64,000 bases of DNA from Plantactinospora soyae (lineage in GTDB: Bacteria; Actinomycetota; Actinomycetes; Mycobacteriales; Micromonosporaceae). The translations under genes and the position numbers were made by a program. This document shows, piece by piece, positions 1 to 9,892 of this stretch (its first letter is position 1; every line of letters starts with the position of its first letter). Location: positions 1,550,001-1,614,000 of the forward strand of contig NZ_JADBEB010000001.1 of the NCBI RefSeq assembly GCF_014874095.1, given 5' to 3'. Below the pieces are notes generated by a model. That model was not told the DNA's origin, made no database searches, and saw nothing but the letters and a program-made list of their open reading frames with translations.

Positions 1-374
1 AGTTCGACGAAGACCGAGACCTTGGCCCGGAGCACCCACGGGTCGAACGGTTTGGTCAGGTAGTCGACCGCGCCGACCGCGTACCCCCGCAACGCGAGCT
101 GGGCGTCCCGGTCCGCGGCGGTCAGGAAGATGATCGGGACGTGCCGGGTACGTTCCCGTCGCTTGATGTGGCTCGCGGTCTCGAAGCCGTCCATCTCCGG
201 CATCTGGGCGTCCAGCAGGATGACCGCGAAGTCGTCCACCAGGAGCTGCTTGAGCGCGGCCTCCCCGCTCTCCACGGCGACCGACTGCACCGGCAGTCCC
301 TGCAGGATCGCCTCGAGCGCCATCAGGTTCTCCCGCCGGTCGTCGACCAGCAGGGCTTTGGCCAGCTCACTCAC
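1..374 (-). CDS. Response regulator receiver protein, 3' part beyond the window
   Basis: The gene reads leftward out of the window, so only its first 124 residues are visible. They form a nearly complete receiver domain: acidic pair DD at residues 11-12, phosphoacceptor D55 in LLDAQMPEMDG, and the conserved K108 in YLTKPF. The start is a GTG at 374 preceded by GAGGGG. It follows the giant hybrid kinase by only 24 bases on the same strand, so the two are probably co-transcribed and this protein is a likely phosphate acceptor of that kinase. What follows the receiver (nothing, a PP2C domain or a second kinase module) cannot be seen, so it could be a stand-alone regulator or the front of a larger protein. 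Confidence 0.85.
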   Translation of the reverse strand, partial: MSELAKALLVDDRRENLMALEAILQGLPVQSVAVESGEAALKQLLVDDFAVILLDAQMPEMDGFETASHIKRRERTRHVPIIFLTAADRDAQLALRGYAVGAVDYLTKPFDPWVLRAKVSVFVE

Positions 375-398
375 TGGTAGTCCCCTCGCGGCCGGCGG

Positions 399-3300
399 TC
401 ACCCGTCGACCTCTCGTCCGTCCCCGATCACCCAGGACGCCATCAGTTCGATCAACTCGTCCAGGTCCACCGGCTTGGTGATGTAGTCGCTCGCCCCGGC
501 CCCGAGCGCGGACTCGCGGTCTCCCGGCATCGCCTTGGCGGTCAGGAACACCACCGGCAGGTCGGTGAAGCGGTGGTTGCGGCGGATCGCCCGGGTCGTC
601 TCGTACCCGTCCTGGTCCGGCATCATCGCGTCCATCAGCACGATGTCCACCTCCGGGTGCTCCGCGAGCAGCCGTACGCCGTCCACTCCGTTGTCCGAGT
701 AGAGCACGGTCATGCCATGCAGTTCCAACGCGCTGGTCAACGCGAAGACGTTCCGGACGTCGTCGTCGATGATCAGCACGGTGGCCCCGTCGAGCTGCCG
801 GGCGGCCGGGGTCGGCGGGTGGTCCGGCTCGCTCGAAGTCCGCAACATGGTGGCCAGCCCGCCCCGGCTCGACGGCAGTGGCGGCACCGGCACCGGGGCG
901 ACCACCGCGTCCGGAGCCAGCACGTCCGGTACGAAGAGGGTGAACGTCGAGCCCTGTCCCGGCGCCGATGACACGGTGATGGTGCCGCCGATGAGGCGGG
1001 CCAGGTCCCGGCTGATCGACAGCCCGAGCCCGGTGCCGCCGTACCGCCGACTGGTGGTGCCGTCGGCCTGCTGGAACGCCTCGAAGATCAGCCCGAGTTT
1101 GTCGTCGGAGATGCCGATCCCGGTGTCGATGACGGTGAACGCCACCACCTGGTGCGCGGTGGCCAGCGCCGGTACGTCGAAGAACGCGCCCTCCGGTGCC
1201 GGCCCGATCCGCAGCGTCACCGCACCGTTGTCGGTGAACTTGACGGCGTTGGAGAGCAGGTTGCGGAGAATCTGCTGTAGCCGCTGGGCATCGGTGACCA
1301 GCGTCGACGACAGTTCCTTGGAGACCCGTACCTGGAAGTCCAGTCCCTGCTCCTCGGCCTGCGGCGCGAAGGCCTGCTCGACGTAGCTGCGGATCTCGGA
1401 GAACCGCACCTCGGTCGGCTCGACGTCCATCCGGCCCGCCTCGATCTTCGACAGGTCGAGGATGTCGTCGATCAGGGAGAGCAGGTCGGAGCCGGCACTG
1501 TGGATCGTGCGGGCGAACTCGATCTGCTTCTCGGTCAGGTTGTCCTCGGAGTTGTCGGCCAGCAACCGGGCCAGCAGCAGCAGCGAGTTCAGCGGCGTAC
1601 GCAGCTCGTGGCTCATGTTGGCCAGGAACTCCGACTTGTACGCCGACGCCCGGGCCAACTGCTGCGCCTTGTCCTCCAGACCGATCCGGGCCAGTTCGAT
1701 CTCCCGGTTCTTGGTCTCGATGTTGCCCTTCTGCTCCGACAGCAGCTGCGCCTTGTCCTCCAGCTCGGCGTTGGTCCGCTGTAGCTCGGCGGACTGTTCC
1801 TGGAGCTCGTGGGCGAGCCGCTGGGACTGGGACAGGAGTTCCTCGGTACGCCGGTTGGCCTGGATGGTGTTCACCGCGATGCCGGTGGTGAGCACCAGCC
1901 GCTCCAGGAACGACAGGTGGAGGTCGAGGAAGGGCGACACGCTGGCGAACTCGATGACGCCGAGCAGCTCGCCCTCGAACAGGACGGGGAGCACCACCAG
2001 GTCGGCCGGGGGCGTGGCGGCGAGTCCGGACCGGACGGTCAGGCTGCCGTTCGGCGGTGCCCCGACCCGGATCGTGCGCCGGGAGAGCGCGGCCTGCCCG
2101 ACCAGCCCCTCGCCGGGGCCGAACGTGACGTCGTGGTGCTTGGCGACGTAGCCGTACGACGCGGTCAGCCGCAGCCGCATCACCGCCTCGTCGTTGTCGG
2201 CGAGGAAGAAGGCGCCGAGCTGGCCGTCGACCAGCGGGGTCACCTCGGTCATGATCATCCGGCAGACCTCGCCGAGGTCGCGCTGCCCCTGCAACAGGCC
2301 ACCGATCCGGGCCAGGTTGGAGTCGAGCCAGCCCTGCTCCGCGTTCTTCTTGGTGGTCTCGCGGAGCGTGACGATCATCTGGTTGATGTTGTCCTTCAGC
2401 TCGGCGACCTCGCCCTGGGCCTGCACGGTGATCCGCTGGGTCAGGTCGCCGGTGGTGACCGCCGTGGAGACCTGGGCGATCGCCCGGAGCTGGGTGGTGA
2501 GCGTGGAGGCGAGCTGGTTCACGTTTTCGGTCAGGTCCCGCCAGGTGCCGGAGACGCCCTTCACCTGTGCCTGGCCGCCGAGCTTCCCCTCGATGCCGAC
2601 CTCCCGGCCGACCCGGGTCACCTCGTCGGCGAACGACGAGAGCTGGTCGACCATCGTGTTGACGGTGCCCTTCAGCTCCAGGATCTCGCCCTGCGCGTCG
2701 ACGGTGACCTTCTGCGACAGGTCGCCCTTCGCCACCGCCGTCGTCACCGAGGCGATGTTCCGGACCTGCGCGGTCAGGTTCGATCCCATCGAGTTCACGT
2801 TGTCGGTCAGGTCGCGCCAGGTACCCGAGACACCCTTCACCTCGGCCTGACCGCCGAGCTTGCCCTCGGTACCCACCTCACGGGCCACCCGGGTCACCTC
2901 GTCGGCGAACGACGAGAGCTGGTCGACCATCGTGTTCACCGTCGACTTCAACTCCAGGATCTCGCCCCGGGCGTCGACCGTGATCTTCTGACTCAGGTCA
3001 CCCTTGGCCACGGCGGTGGAGACCTGGGCGATGTTCCGGACCTGTGCGGTCAGGTTCGACGCCATCGAGTTCACGTTGTCGGTCAGGTCGCGCCAGGTGC
3101 CGGCGACGCCGCGTACCTGGGCCTGACCGCCGAGCTTGCCCTCGGTACCCACCTCACGGGCCACCCGGGTCACCTCGTCGGCGAACGACGACAACTGGTC
3201 CACCATCGTGTTCACCGTCGACTTCAACTCCAGGATCTCACCCCGGGCATCAACGGTGATCTTCTGCGAGAGGTCGCCCTTCGCCACCGCCGTCGTCACC

Positions 3301-4769
3301 GAGGCGATGTTCCGGACCTGCGAGGTGAGGTTCGACGCCATCGAGTTCACGTTGTCGGTCAGGTCGCGCCAGGTACCCGAGACACCCTTCACCTCGGCCT
3401 GACCGCCGAGCTTGCCCTCGGTGCCCACCTCGCGGGCCACCCGGGTCACCTCGTCGGCGAACGACGACAGCTGATCCACCATCGTGTTCACCGTCGACTT
3501 CAACTCCAGGATCTCGCCCCGGGCGTCGACCGTGATCTTCTGACTCAGGTCACCCTTGGCGACGGCGGTGGAGACCTGGGAGATGTTCCGGACCTGCGAG
3601 GTGAGGTTGCCGGCGAGCTGGTTGACGTTCTCGGTCAGCGCCCGCCAGGTGCCGGAGACCCCGCGTACCTGGGCCTGGCCGCCGAGCTTGCCCTCGATGC
3701 CGACCTCACGGGCCACCCGGGTCACCTCGTCGGCGAACGACGAGAGCTGGTCCACCATCGTGTTCACGGTGTCCTTCAGCTCCAGGATCTCGCCCTGGGC
3801 GGCCACCGTGATCTTCTGGCTCAGGTCACCCCGGGCCACCGCCGTGGAGACCTGGGCGATGTTCCGGACCTGCGCGGTCAGGTTCGACGCCATCGAGTTG
3901 ACGCTGTCGGTCAGGTCCTTCCAGGTGCCGGCGACATTGGGTACGTCGGCCTGGCCGCCCAACTTGCCCTCGGTGCCGACCTCCCGGGCCACCCGGGTCA
4001 CCTGCTCGGCGAAGAGCCGCAGGGTGTCGGTCAGCCCGTTGATCGTGTGCGCCAGTTCGGCGACCTCGCCCTTGGCCGAGACGGTGATCTTCTGGCTCAG
4101 GTCACCCCGGGCCATCGCCGTGGTCACCTGGGAGATGGACCGCACCTGGTACGTCAGGTTCGACGCCATCGTGTTCACCGAGTCGGTGAGGTCCTTCCAG
4201 GTGCCGGCCACGCCCCGGACGTCGGCCTGCCCGCCCAGCTCACCTTCGGTGCCCACCTCGCGGGCCACCCGGGTGACCTCCTTGGAGAACGAGGAGAGCT
4301 GGTCCACCATCGTGTTGACGGTGCGACCGATCCGCAGGTACTCCCCGCGCAGCGGCCGGCCGTCGATCTCCAACGCCATGTGCTGGGAGAGATCGCCGTC
4401 GGCGACCGCCACGATGACCCGGGCGATCTCGGTGGTCGGTCGGCCCAGGTCGTCGATGAGCGAGTTGATCGCCCGCTGTCCCTCGACCCAGGCGCCGTCC
4501 AGCCCCTCCTCGTCCAGCCGCTCGGTGAGCCGGCCGTCCCGTCCGACGATCCGGCTGATCCGCCGGAGGTCGAGATGCTGCCGTTCCTGTACCGACACCA
4601 CCTCGTTGAAGGCGTCGGCGACCTCGCCGGCAGCACCGGCCCGGCGCGGAAGTCGTACCTTGAAGTCGCCACGACGGACCCGCCGCAACGCTTCGGCGAG
4701 TTCGCCGAGCAGCACCGCGTCCTCGGCCGTCGACCGTTCCTCGGCAGAGATCTGTTTCGCCGTGGTCAT
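399..4769 (-). CDS. Giant multi-HAMP hybrid histidine kinase
   Basis: The protein has 1456 residues. A tandem array of HAMP-like units fills about residues 30-790, with eight GDLSQ/GDLTQ motifs and seven EG(K/E)LGGQA motifs at a period of 92 residues. A GAF domain follows at about 810-960, then a coiled coil, a HisKA box with H1054 in MSHELRTP, a HATPase_c domain with GTGLGL, and a C-terminal receiver with D1380 in LMDAMMP and K in YITKPV. There is no signal peptide or membrane segment, so it is probably cytoplasmic. This architecture resembles fungal Nik1 (group III) kinases and actinobacterial nagA-like proteins, in which stacked HAMPs relay a signal. The stimulus is unknown. It probably phosphorylates its own receiver and the receiver gene just downstream. 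The ATG start is preceded by GAGGAACG. Confidence 0.93.
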   Translation of the reverse strand: MTTAKQISAEERSTAEDAVLLGELAEALRRVRRGDFKVRLPRRAGAAGEVADAFNEVVSVQERQHLDLRRISRIVGRDGRLTERLDEEGLDGAWVEGQRAINSLIDDLGRPTTEIARVIVAVADGDLSQHMALEIDGRPLRGEYLRIGRTVNTMVDQLSSFSKEVTRVAREVGTEGELGGQADVRGVAGTWKDLTDSVNTMASNLTYQVRSISQVTTAMARGDLSQKITVSAKGEVAELAHTINGLTDTLRLFAEQVTRVAREVGTEGKLGGQADVPNVAGTWKDLTDSVNSMASNLTAQVRNIAQVSTAVARGDLSQKITVAAQGEILELKDTVNTMVDQLSSFADEVTRVAREVGIEGKLGGQAQVRGVSGTWRALTENVNQLAGNLTSQVRNISQVSTAVAKGDLSQKITVDARGEILELKSTVNTMVDQLSSFADEVTRVAREVGTEGKLGGQAEVKGVSGTWRDLTDNVNSMASNLTSQVRNIASVTTAVAKGDLSQKITVDARGEILELKSTVNTMVDQLSSFADEVTRVAREVGTEGKLGGQAQVRGVAGTWRDLTDNVNSMASNLTAQVRNIAQVSTAVAKGDLSQKITVDARGEILELKSTVNTMVDQLSSFADEVTRVAREVGTEGKLGGQAEVKGVSGTWRDLTDNVNSMGSNLTAQVRNIASVTTAVAKGDLSQKVTVDAQGEILELKGTVNTMVDQLSSFADEVTRVGREVGIEGKLGGQAQVKGVSGTWRDLTENVNQLASTLTTQLRAIAQVSTAVTTGDLTQRITVQAQGEVAELKDNINQMIVTLRETTKKNAEQGWLDSNLARIGGLLQGQRDLGEVCRMIMTEVTPLVDGQLGAFFLADNDEAVMRLRLTASYGYVAKHHDVTFGPGEGLVGQAALSRRTIRVGAPPNGSLTVRSGLAATPPADLVVLPVLFEGELLGVIEFASVSPFLDLHLSFLERLVLTTGIAVNTIQANRRTEELLSQSQRLAHELQEQSAELQRTNAELEDKAQLLSEQKGNIETKNREIELARIGLEDKAQQLARASAYKSEFLANMSHELRTPLNSLLLLARLLADNSEDNLTEKQIEFARTIHSAGSDLLSLIDDILDLSKIEAGRMDVEPTEVRFSEIRSYVEQAFAPQAEEQGLDFQVRVSKELSSTLVTDAQRLQQILRNLLSNAVKFTDNGAVTLRIGPAPEGAFFDVPALATAHQVVAFTVIDTGIGISDDKLGLIFEAFQQADGTTSRRYGGTGLGLSISRDLARLIGGTITVSSAPGQGSTFTLFVPDVLAPDAVVAPVPVPPLPSSRGGLATMLRTSSEPDHPPTPAARQLDGATVLIIDDDVRNVFALTSALELHGMTVLYSDNGVDGVRLLAEHPEVDIVLMDAMMPDQDGYETTRAIRRNHRFTDLPVVFLTAKAMPGDRESALGAGASDYITKPVDLDELIELMASWVIGDGREVDG
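2450..4300 (-). repeat. Intragenic 276-bp tandem repeats (HAMP units)
   Basis: The kinase gene contains about seven direct repeats of roughly 276 bp (92 codons). The similarity is high at DNA level: the stretch encoding [18 protein letters not shown] recurs at 2622, 2899, 3175, 3451 and 3727 with few changes, and the middle units are the most alike. This suggests homogenisation by recombination. Copy number is likely to vary between strains, and the stretch is a risk for short-read assembly. Confidence 0.9.
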
Positions 4770-5107
4770 CGTTCCTCGCTCAGGTTCGAAGGAGGTGGGT
4801 CATTACTCGCGAGCCCGCGCCCATCAGGTGGCCGTGGATGCGTCCCGGCACGCCTCGGCGGTGCCGCTCCGGCGCGACCACACCCATCATTGTGCCTGTC
4901 GTCTGGGAAATGCCACCCTGTGCCGCGCGCCGGAGGTCAATGTACGAGCGGATGATCAGTTGGGGAATAAAGCCGGCAGAACGGTCAAGTAGGGCGGGGT
5001 CCAGCGTAGCGCGGGCCGGACCCGGCCGACGTGGCGCCCGAGCGGGGCGCTGAGCTGCGCCGCCCGGATAGGGTGGCCTGGATCTCGGATCGTGGAGGAT
5101 GCGAAGC
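4770..5107. other. Divergent intergenic region, kinase / SpoIIE phosphatase
   Basis: About 340 bases lie between two divergently transcribed signalling genes. The DNA is somewhat less GC-rich around 4880-4985, which could hold both promoters. I found no convincing -35/-10 pair, long palindrome or conserved ORF. GGAGG at 5094-5098 serves the rightward gene. Confidence 0.5.
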
Positions 5108-7186
5108 GTGCCAGCGGAGGCGGGCGGTACGGGGACCGGCGGCGCGGACGACCAGCTGCGCCGGGTCCGGCTGCCTGCCGACCGGCGTACGCCGGCGGCG
5201 GCGCGCGCCCTGGTCCGGTCGGTGCTCGCCGAGGCCGGGCTGGAGGAGCTGCTCAACGAGGCCCTGCTGCTGACCACCGAACTCTCCACCAACGCGGTGG
5301 AGCACGCCCGGACCGAGTTGGACATCGAGGTCGTGGCGGACGAGCTGGGACTCACCGTCACCGTCTCCGACTTCGCCGCCGGACCGATCGACGACGTGAC
5401 AGCACGGCCGAAAAACGACCTAACGGATATTTCGCAGGTATCGGAGCGGGGTCGAGGCCTGCTCCTCGTCGACCACTTCGCCAGTCGCTGGGGCACCACC
5501 CACCAGGCCACCGGCAAGGGCGTCTGGTTCCGGCTGGACCGCAAGGACGCCTCCATGCCGGCGGGCCGCCAGCCCGATACGCCGTACCGGGTCGCCACCG
5601 GCACCGGCAGTGGCCAGCCCGGCCCGTCCGCACCGAGCGCCGGGGCGATGAGCGCGCTGATGCAGACCGCCCCCGACCCGTACGCGGACGATCCGCTGCC
5701 CACCTTCGCCGCCGACCTGCTGGTCCGGGTCGGTGACATGCTCGGGGCGGCCGGCGGGGCGGTACGACTGGACCGGGGCGACGGCGCCGGCTGGCAACTG
5801 CTGGCCCGGTACGGCCGACAGCCCCGCCCCGGCGACGAACTGCTCCGGGTGCCGTTGACGGTGCACCGCCCGTACGCCGGGGAGCTGGAACTCGACGCCG
5901 CGCCCTCGGGCTACGCGCGACCCCTCGCCGCCCTGGTGGCGGAGCGGCTCTCCCTGCACCTGGAGAACGACCGGCTGCGCCGGACCGACGTACGCCGGCA
6001 GACCTGGCTCACCTTTCTCGCCGAGGCGAGTGAACTGCTCGCCCAGTCGCTCGACGTCGAACTGACCATGGCGCTGATCCCCCAGCTCGTGGTTCCCCGG
6101 CTCGGCCAGTGGTGTGCCGTGCACACCGCCGACGAGTGGGGCCGGCTGCGGCTGGCGGCGGCGACCCACGCCGACGAGGCGGTGCTGCCGCAACTGCACA
6201 AGATGCTCAAGGAGGACGGCCCCGAGTCGGTGCAGGCGCGGTTGCGTGAGGCGTCCCGCAGCCAGGGGCAGGTGCCGATCGGGCCGCCGATGGACGGCTT
6301 CGCCATTCCGCTGGTCGCCCGGGGCCAGCGCCTCGGCACCCTGGCGGTCGGCCGGCACCAGCGGCACCGGCACGACCCCGACGAGGTCGCGGTGCTGGAG
6401 GACGTGGCCCGGCGGGCCGCGCTGGCGATCGAGAACGCCCGGATCCACGACGAGCGGCGCAAGGTCGCCCAGACCCTGCAACAGTCGCTGCTGCCACCGG
6501 TCCTGCCGGTCGTGGACGGCATCGGCTTCGCCGCCGAGTACGTACCGGCCGGGGACGCCGCCGACGTCGGCGGCGACTTCTACGACGTGGTGCCGTTGCC
6601 CGACGACCGGTGGATGGTGGTCGTCGGTGACGTCTCCGGCAAGGGCGTCCAGGCGGCTGCGGTGACCGGCCTGGTCAGGGACGTGATCCGGGTACTGGTC
6701 GGCGACGGCCGCCCGCTGCCGGACGTGCTGACCCGACTCAACGAGACGCTGGTCGAGCGGGGTGGCGGCCGGTACTGCACGCTCGCGCTGGCGGCCGTGG
6801 ACCGGGAGCCGGGCGGCCGGCTCGCCGTCTCGCTCTATCTGGCCGGCCACGACCGGCCGGTCCTGGTCCGGGGCGACGGGCCGGCGTCGTTCGTCGGCAC
6901 CGGCGGTACGGCGCTCGGCCTGCTCGACTCGATCGCCTCGCCGGTCGCCGAGGTGCACCTCGATCCCGGGGACGCGTTGGTGTTCTACACCGACGGGGTG
7001 ACCGAGCGACGTCGCGGCCGGGAACTCTTCGGTGTCGAGCGGCTCCGGGACGCGGCGGCCCCGCTCGCCGGCTACTCGGCCGACGTGATGGCCGCCCGAC
7101 TGCGCAACACGGCGATCAACTTCTCCGTCGAGTCGCCCCGGGACGACATCGCCATCCTGGTACTGCGCAACGACGCGCTCGGCTGA
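5108..7186 (+). CDS. HATPase-GAF-SpoIIE (PP2C) phosphatase
   Basis: The protein has about 692 residues. The N-terminal 140 residues look like an RsbW-type anti-sigma ATPase (LLLTTELSTNAVEH as N box, SERGRGLLLVD as G box). A GAF-like region lies near 190-450 and a SpoIIE/RsbU phosphatase domain at about 460-690, with the metal-binding motifs VGGDFYDV, VGDVSGKG, FYTDGVTE and SPRDDIAILV. Such proteins dephosphorylate STAS anti-sigma antagonists; the STAS protein at 26948 and the sigma factor at 62203 are possible but unproven partners. The GTG at 5108 is preferred because GGAGG lies 9 nt upstream; an ATG at 5099 touches that GGAGG. It is divergent from the multi-HAMP kinase, so the two may share a stress input. 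Confidence 0.88.
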   Translation: MPAEAGGTGTGGADDQLRRVRLPADRRTPAAARALVRSVLAEAGLEELLNEALLLTTELSTNAVEHARTELDIEVVADELGLTVTVSDFAAGPIDDVTARPKNDLTDISQVSERGRGLLLVDHFASRWGTTHQATGKGVWFRLDRKDASMPAGRQPDTPYRVATGTGSGQPGPSAPSAGAMSALMQTAPDPYADDPLPTFAADLLVRVGDMLGAAGGAVRLDRGDGAGWQLLARYGRQPRPGDELLRVPLTVHRPYAGELELDAAPSGYARPLAALVAERLSLHLENDRLRRTDVRRQTWLTFLAEASELLAQSLDVELTMALIPQLVVPRLGQWCAVHTADEWGRLRLAAATHADEAVLPQLHKMLKEDGPESVQARLREASRSQGQVPIGPPMDGFAIPLVARGQRLGTLAVGRHQRHRHDPDEVAVLEDVARRAALAIENARIHDERRKVAQTLQQSLLPPVLPVVDGIGFAAEYVPAGDAADVGGDFYDVVPLPDDRWMVVVGDVSGKGVQAAAVTGLVRDVIRVLVGDGRPLPDVLTRLNETLVERGGGRYCTLALAAVDREPGGRLAVSLYLAGHDRPVLVRGDGPASFVGTGGTALGLLDSIASPVAEVHLDPGDALVFYTDGVTERRRGRELFGVERLRDAAAPLAGYSADVMAARLRNTAINFSVESPRDDIAILVLRNDALG

Positions 7187-7273
7187 CGCTGCCCCCTTCG
7201 ACCGACGGCCACCCCTCCCGATCAGCCGGGCGGCCGGCGGCTCATCGGCGAAGGAAACCTTCACGCCGGACCG

Positions 7274-7302
7274 CTATACAAGTCAAGCATTTACATGTAT
7301 AG
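7274..7302. promoter_or_regulatory. Inverted repeat CTATACA-N15-TGTATAG before the M23 peptidase
   Basis: A perfect 7-bp inverted repeat with a 15-bp spacer lies in an unusually AT-rich stretch about 80 bp upstream of the peptidase start. The spacing suits a dimeric regulator bound on one DNA face, or a promoter operator. I do not recognise the family that would bind it. Confidence 0.45.
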
Positions 7303-7380
7303 ATCAATTGGCTACCATCATCGTTACTGCGTACGCAATGAACCGATCATTCCTTGCCCTGCTCTGGGAAGGTTGGGATC

Positions 7381-8166
7381 TTGCGATCAATCCGGTTCCT
7401 CGTCGGCCTGACGGCCGCCCTCTGCACCACCCTCGCGGCGACGCTCCTGGTAGCGACGCCGGCCCAGGCCGCTCCGGTGTTCAAGGCACCATTCCCCTGT
7501 GGACAGCGGTGGACCTACAGCCATCACAGCGCCGAGGTTCGACTGGCGCTGGACTTCGTACGCTCCGACGGCGGCGGCACCGCCGGCACTCCGGTGCTCG
7601 CCTCCGCCCCCGGCACCGCCCGGCGCTACTACCAGGCCGGCGGGGCCGGCAACTACATCGTGATCACCCATGGTGGCGGCTGGACGACGTACTACTTCCA
7701 TCTCGCCGCGTTCTCGGTGGCGGACGGCGCCACGGTCGGCCAGGGCCAGCAGATCGGCACCACCGGCAGCACCGGCAACTCCACCGGTGCACACATCCAC
7801 TACGAACAGTTGTTCAACGGGGCCGGGCAGACCATCGTGATCAACGGGGCCTCCCTCGCACCGTATCCGGGGTCGTACAACCAGCGGCACCTGACCAGTG
7901 ACAACGGGTGTGGCGGCGGTACCGCCTTCTGGACCTGGGGAACCGGCGTACGGGTCCGGACCGACGCCCGGATCGCGGCCCCGACCGTGACCACCCTGGC
8001 CGGGCCGACCCTGGTGCACGTGCTCTGCCAGAAGCAGGGCGACACCGTGACCGCCGACGGCTACACCAACAACTGGTGGTCCCGACTGCGGGACCAGAAC
8101 GGCTTCATGACGAACATCTACATCGACCATCCCGCCTCCCAGTTACCCGGGGTGCCCAACTGTTGA
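7381..8166 (+). CDS. Secreted M23 family metallopeptidase
   Basis: A signal peptide (LVGLTAALCTTLAATLLVA ending at AQA-AP) precedes a compact peptidoglycan endopeptidase domain. The zinc motifs are visible: an HxxxD-like segment in SHHSAEVRLALDFV and the HxH in GAHIHYEQ. The last 75 residues (GTGVRVRTDARI to YIDHP) look like a small SH3-like cell-wall binding domain. The best start is the TTG at 7381, with GGGAAGG 8 nt upstream; the in-frame ATG at 7354 would put nine polar residues before the signal peptide. The likely role is cleavage of peptidoglycan cross-bridges, in growth or against competitors. The gene is monocistronic and ends at a strong hairpin. Confidence 0.88.
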   Translation: MRSIRFLVGLTAALCTTLAATLLVATPAQAAPVFKAPFPCGQRWTYSHHSAEVRLALDFVRSDGGGTAGTPVLASAPGTARRYYQAGGAGNYIVITHGGGWTTYYFHLAAFSVADGATVGQGQQIGTTGSTGNSTGAHIHYEQLFNGAGQTIVINGASLAPYPGSYNQRHLTSDNGCGGGTAFWTWGTGVRVRTDARIAAPTVTTLAGPTLVHVLCQKQGDTVTADGYTNNWWSRLRDQNGFMTNIYIDHPASQLPGVPNC

Positions 8167-8172
8167 CCGGCT

Positions 8173-8202
8173 CCGGCCCGATCGGGACGCCGATCGGGCC
8201 GG
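8173..8202. terminator. Bidirectional hairpin terminator
   Basis: A perfect 13-bp stem (CCGGCCCGATCGG and its complement) with a GACG loop lies between the convergent peptidase and FAD oxidoreductase genes. There is no U-tract, as usual for actinobacterial terminators. Confidence 0.75.
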
Positions 8203-8242
8203 GACCCGGCCCGTACCGGTCGCCGTGTCGGCATGCGGCCGG

Positions 8243-9802
8243 TCAGATTCCGCCCGGATAACGCCCGGGGGCCAGTCGGCCGGCCGGATCGAACCGCTCC
8301 TTCACCTCGCGCAGCAGCGGCAGATCCGGCAGGTCGCCCCAGAGGTCGACCGCCTCCCGGACCGCGTGCGGCGCGGCGACCACCACGCACCGACCGGCCC
8401 GGGCCAGCAACACCGCCCGTACACCGTCCAGGATCGTCGCGACCCGTTCCGGTCGCGTCGCGGCCGGAAGTGCCGCGTGTACGACGCCGAGCCCGGCCGA
8501 GCCCCGCACCGGGATCGGCGTACCGGCGGCATCACGTAACGCGTAGACGGCGGCGTGCAGGTCACCGATCGGCACCTCGATCCGCAGCGCCACCTCGTCG
8601 GAGCGGAACGGGTATCGACGCCACCACTGCGGCGCGACACCGGCGCCCTCGGCGTCGCCGCCGAGCAGGCCGGTCAACCGGGTCACCCGCTCGGCCACCT
8701 CGGCCGGCCCACCCTCCAACAGCACGGTGAGGGTGCCCGAACCGCCCTCGCCGCGTCGACCGTGCCCACCCGAGCCGCCCCGGCCGCCGGACCGCCCCTG
8801 CGCACCGGAACGTCCCGACTCCCCAAGTCCGCCCGGTCGCCCCTGCTCGCCCGGTCCGCCCTGCTCGCCCGGCCCGCCCTGCTCACCCGCTCGCCCCTGC
8901 TCGGCCGGTCGGCCCGGGCCGGCGGGCCGGTCGGCGGTGCCGAACCAGCCACGATTTCCGGTACCGCCGCCACCACCAGCCGGAACGCCCGGCCCACCAC
9001 CCCGATCGTCGGGTCGCCGGGCGGCCGGCAGATCCACCTCGATCGCCGTCGGACGCAGGTCGGCGGCGAGGATCCCGCGCACCAGGTCGTGCACCTCCAG
9101 CGGGGTCCAGACCGATCGGCTCACCCAGACCCGGCTCGCCGGGATCGGCTGCACCCGCAGGGTCGTCGAGACCAGCACGCCCAGCGCGCCCTGCGATCCG
9201 CAGAGCAGTTGGGTGACCTCCAGGCCGGTCGATCGGCCGCCGGGACCGGCCCGGGGCGGCACGTCCACGGTCGATCCGGCCCGCGTGAGCACGCCGGAGG
9301 CGTCGACGAAACTGACCCCGACGAGTTGGTCGCAGGCGGTGCCGTGCAGGTATCGCAGCGGACCGCTCTCGCCGGCCGCCACCACGCCGCCGATGGTCGC
9401 CCCGACCGAGGGGGCGTCGAGCGGCAGCCGAAGGCCGGCCCGTTCCAGGATGGCCTCGGCGGCGCGGACCGGCGTACCGGCGCCGATCTCGGCGACCAGG
9501 CCGTCGGCCGGGCGGTGCCACACCCCGGCCAGCCGCCCGGTGTCCAGCACGATGTCGACCTGTGACGGGGTCGCGCCCCAGTCGAGCTTGGTGCCGGCAC
9601 CCCGGGCGACCACTGAGAGGTCGTACTCGGCGGCAAGCCGAACCACCTCGGTGGCCGCGGCCGGGGTGCCGGGCGCGGCCACCCAGCGGGCCATGGCTCC
9701 GGCCACGTCATCGGCCGCCCCCGCGGGCCGAGCGAACCGGGCGCCACAGATGCCCACGAGCCGCCGCGTGATGTCGGCGCTGCCGCGCCGCTGCATTCCC
9801 AT
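8243..9802 (-). CDS. FAD-binding oxidoreductase, GlcE-like, with collagen-like insert
   Basis: The protein has about 519 residues. The N-terminal half is a VAO/PCMH-type FAD-binding domain (VVARGAGTKLDWG, PSVGATIGGVVA, GSQGALGV). The C-terminus DLPLLREVKERFDPAGRLAPGR is typical of GlcE, the FAD subunit of glycolate oxidase. GlcD and GlcF partners are not adjacent, so the substrate is open; another 2-hydroxy acid or lactate is possible. A glycine-every-third-residue insert (about residues 296-355) interrupts the substrate half. ATG at 9802 is chosen because AAGG lies 8 nt upstream; an in-frame ATG at 9829 has no good ribosome site. It is convergent with the M23 gene. Confidence 0.82.
   Translation of the reverse strand: MGMQRRGSADITRRLVGICGARFARPAGAADDVAGAMARWVAAPGTPAAATEVVRLAAEYDLSVVARGAGTKLDWGATPSQVDIVLDTGRLAGVWHRPADGLVAEIGAGTPVRAAEAILERAGLRLPLDAPSVGATIGGVVAAGESGPLRYLHGTACDQLVGVSFVDASGVLTRAGSTVDVPPRAGPGGRSTGLEVTQLLCGSQGALGVLVSTTLRVQPIPASRVWVSRSVWTPLEVHDLVRGILAADLRPTAIEVDLPAARRPDDRGGGPGVPAGGGGGTGNRGWFGTADRPAGPGRPAEQGRAGEQGGPGEQGGPGEQGRPGGLGESGRSGAQGRSGGRGGSGGHGRRGEGGSGTLTVLLEGGPAEVAERVTRLTGLLGGDAEGAGVAPQWWRRYPFRSDEVALRIEVPIGDLHAAVYALRDAAGTPIPVRGSAGLGVVHAALPAATRPERVATILDGVRAVLLARAGRCVVVAAPHAVREAVDLWGDLPDLPLLREVKERFDPAGRLAPGRYPGGI
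8738..8915 (-). repeat. Collagen-like Gly-X-Y coding repeat
   Basis: About 20 successive Gly-X-Y triplets (pattern GEQGGPGEQGGPGEQGRPG, continuing with Ser, Arg and His) are encoded here inside the GlcE-like gene. The DNA is a run of imperfect 9- and 18-bp repeats. Such inserts normally arise by slippage and form flexible or triple-helical linkers. Confidence 0.85.
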
Positions 9803-9892
9803 GTCCCCCACCTTGGTCATCGTACACATGTACTAATTTTCGGCAACGGCCCGGTGCGGACCCGGCCGCCGTCCGGGCGGTAACGTGACCGG

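Noticed and set aside
1809-4955. Plus-strand frame of 1048 codons opposite the HAMP kinase
   Set aside because: It mirrors the repetitive kinase gene in another frame. The translation is Asp/Gly/His/Arg-rich and without domain motifs.
5420-7264. Minus-strand frame of 614 codons opposite the SpoIIE phosphatase
   Set aside because: It is an antisense frame of a high-GC gene whose own protein has clear conserved motifs.
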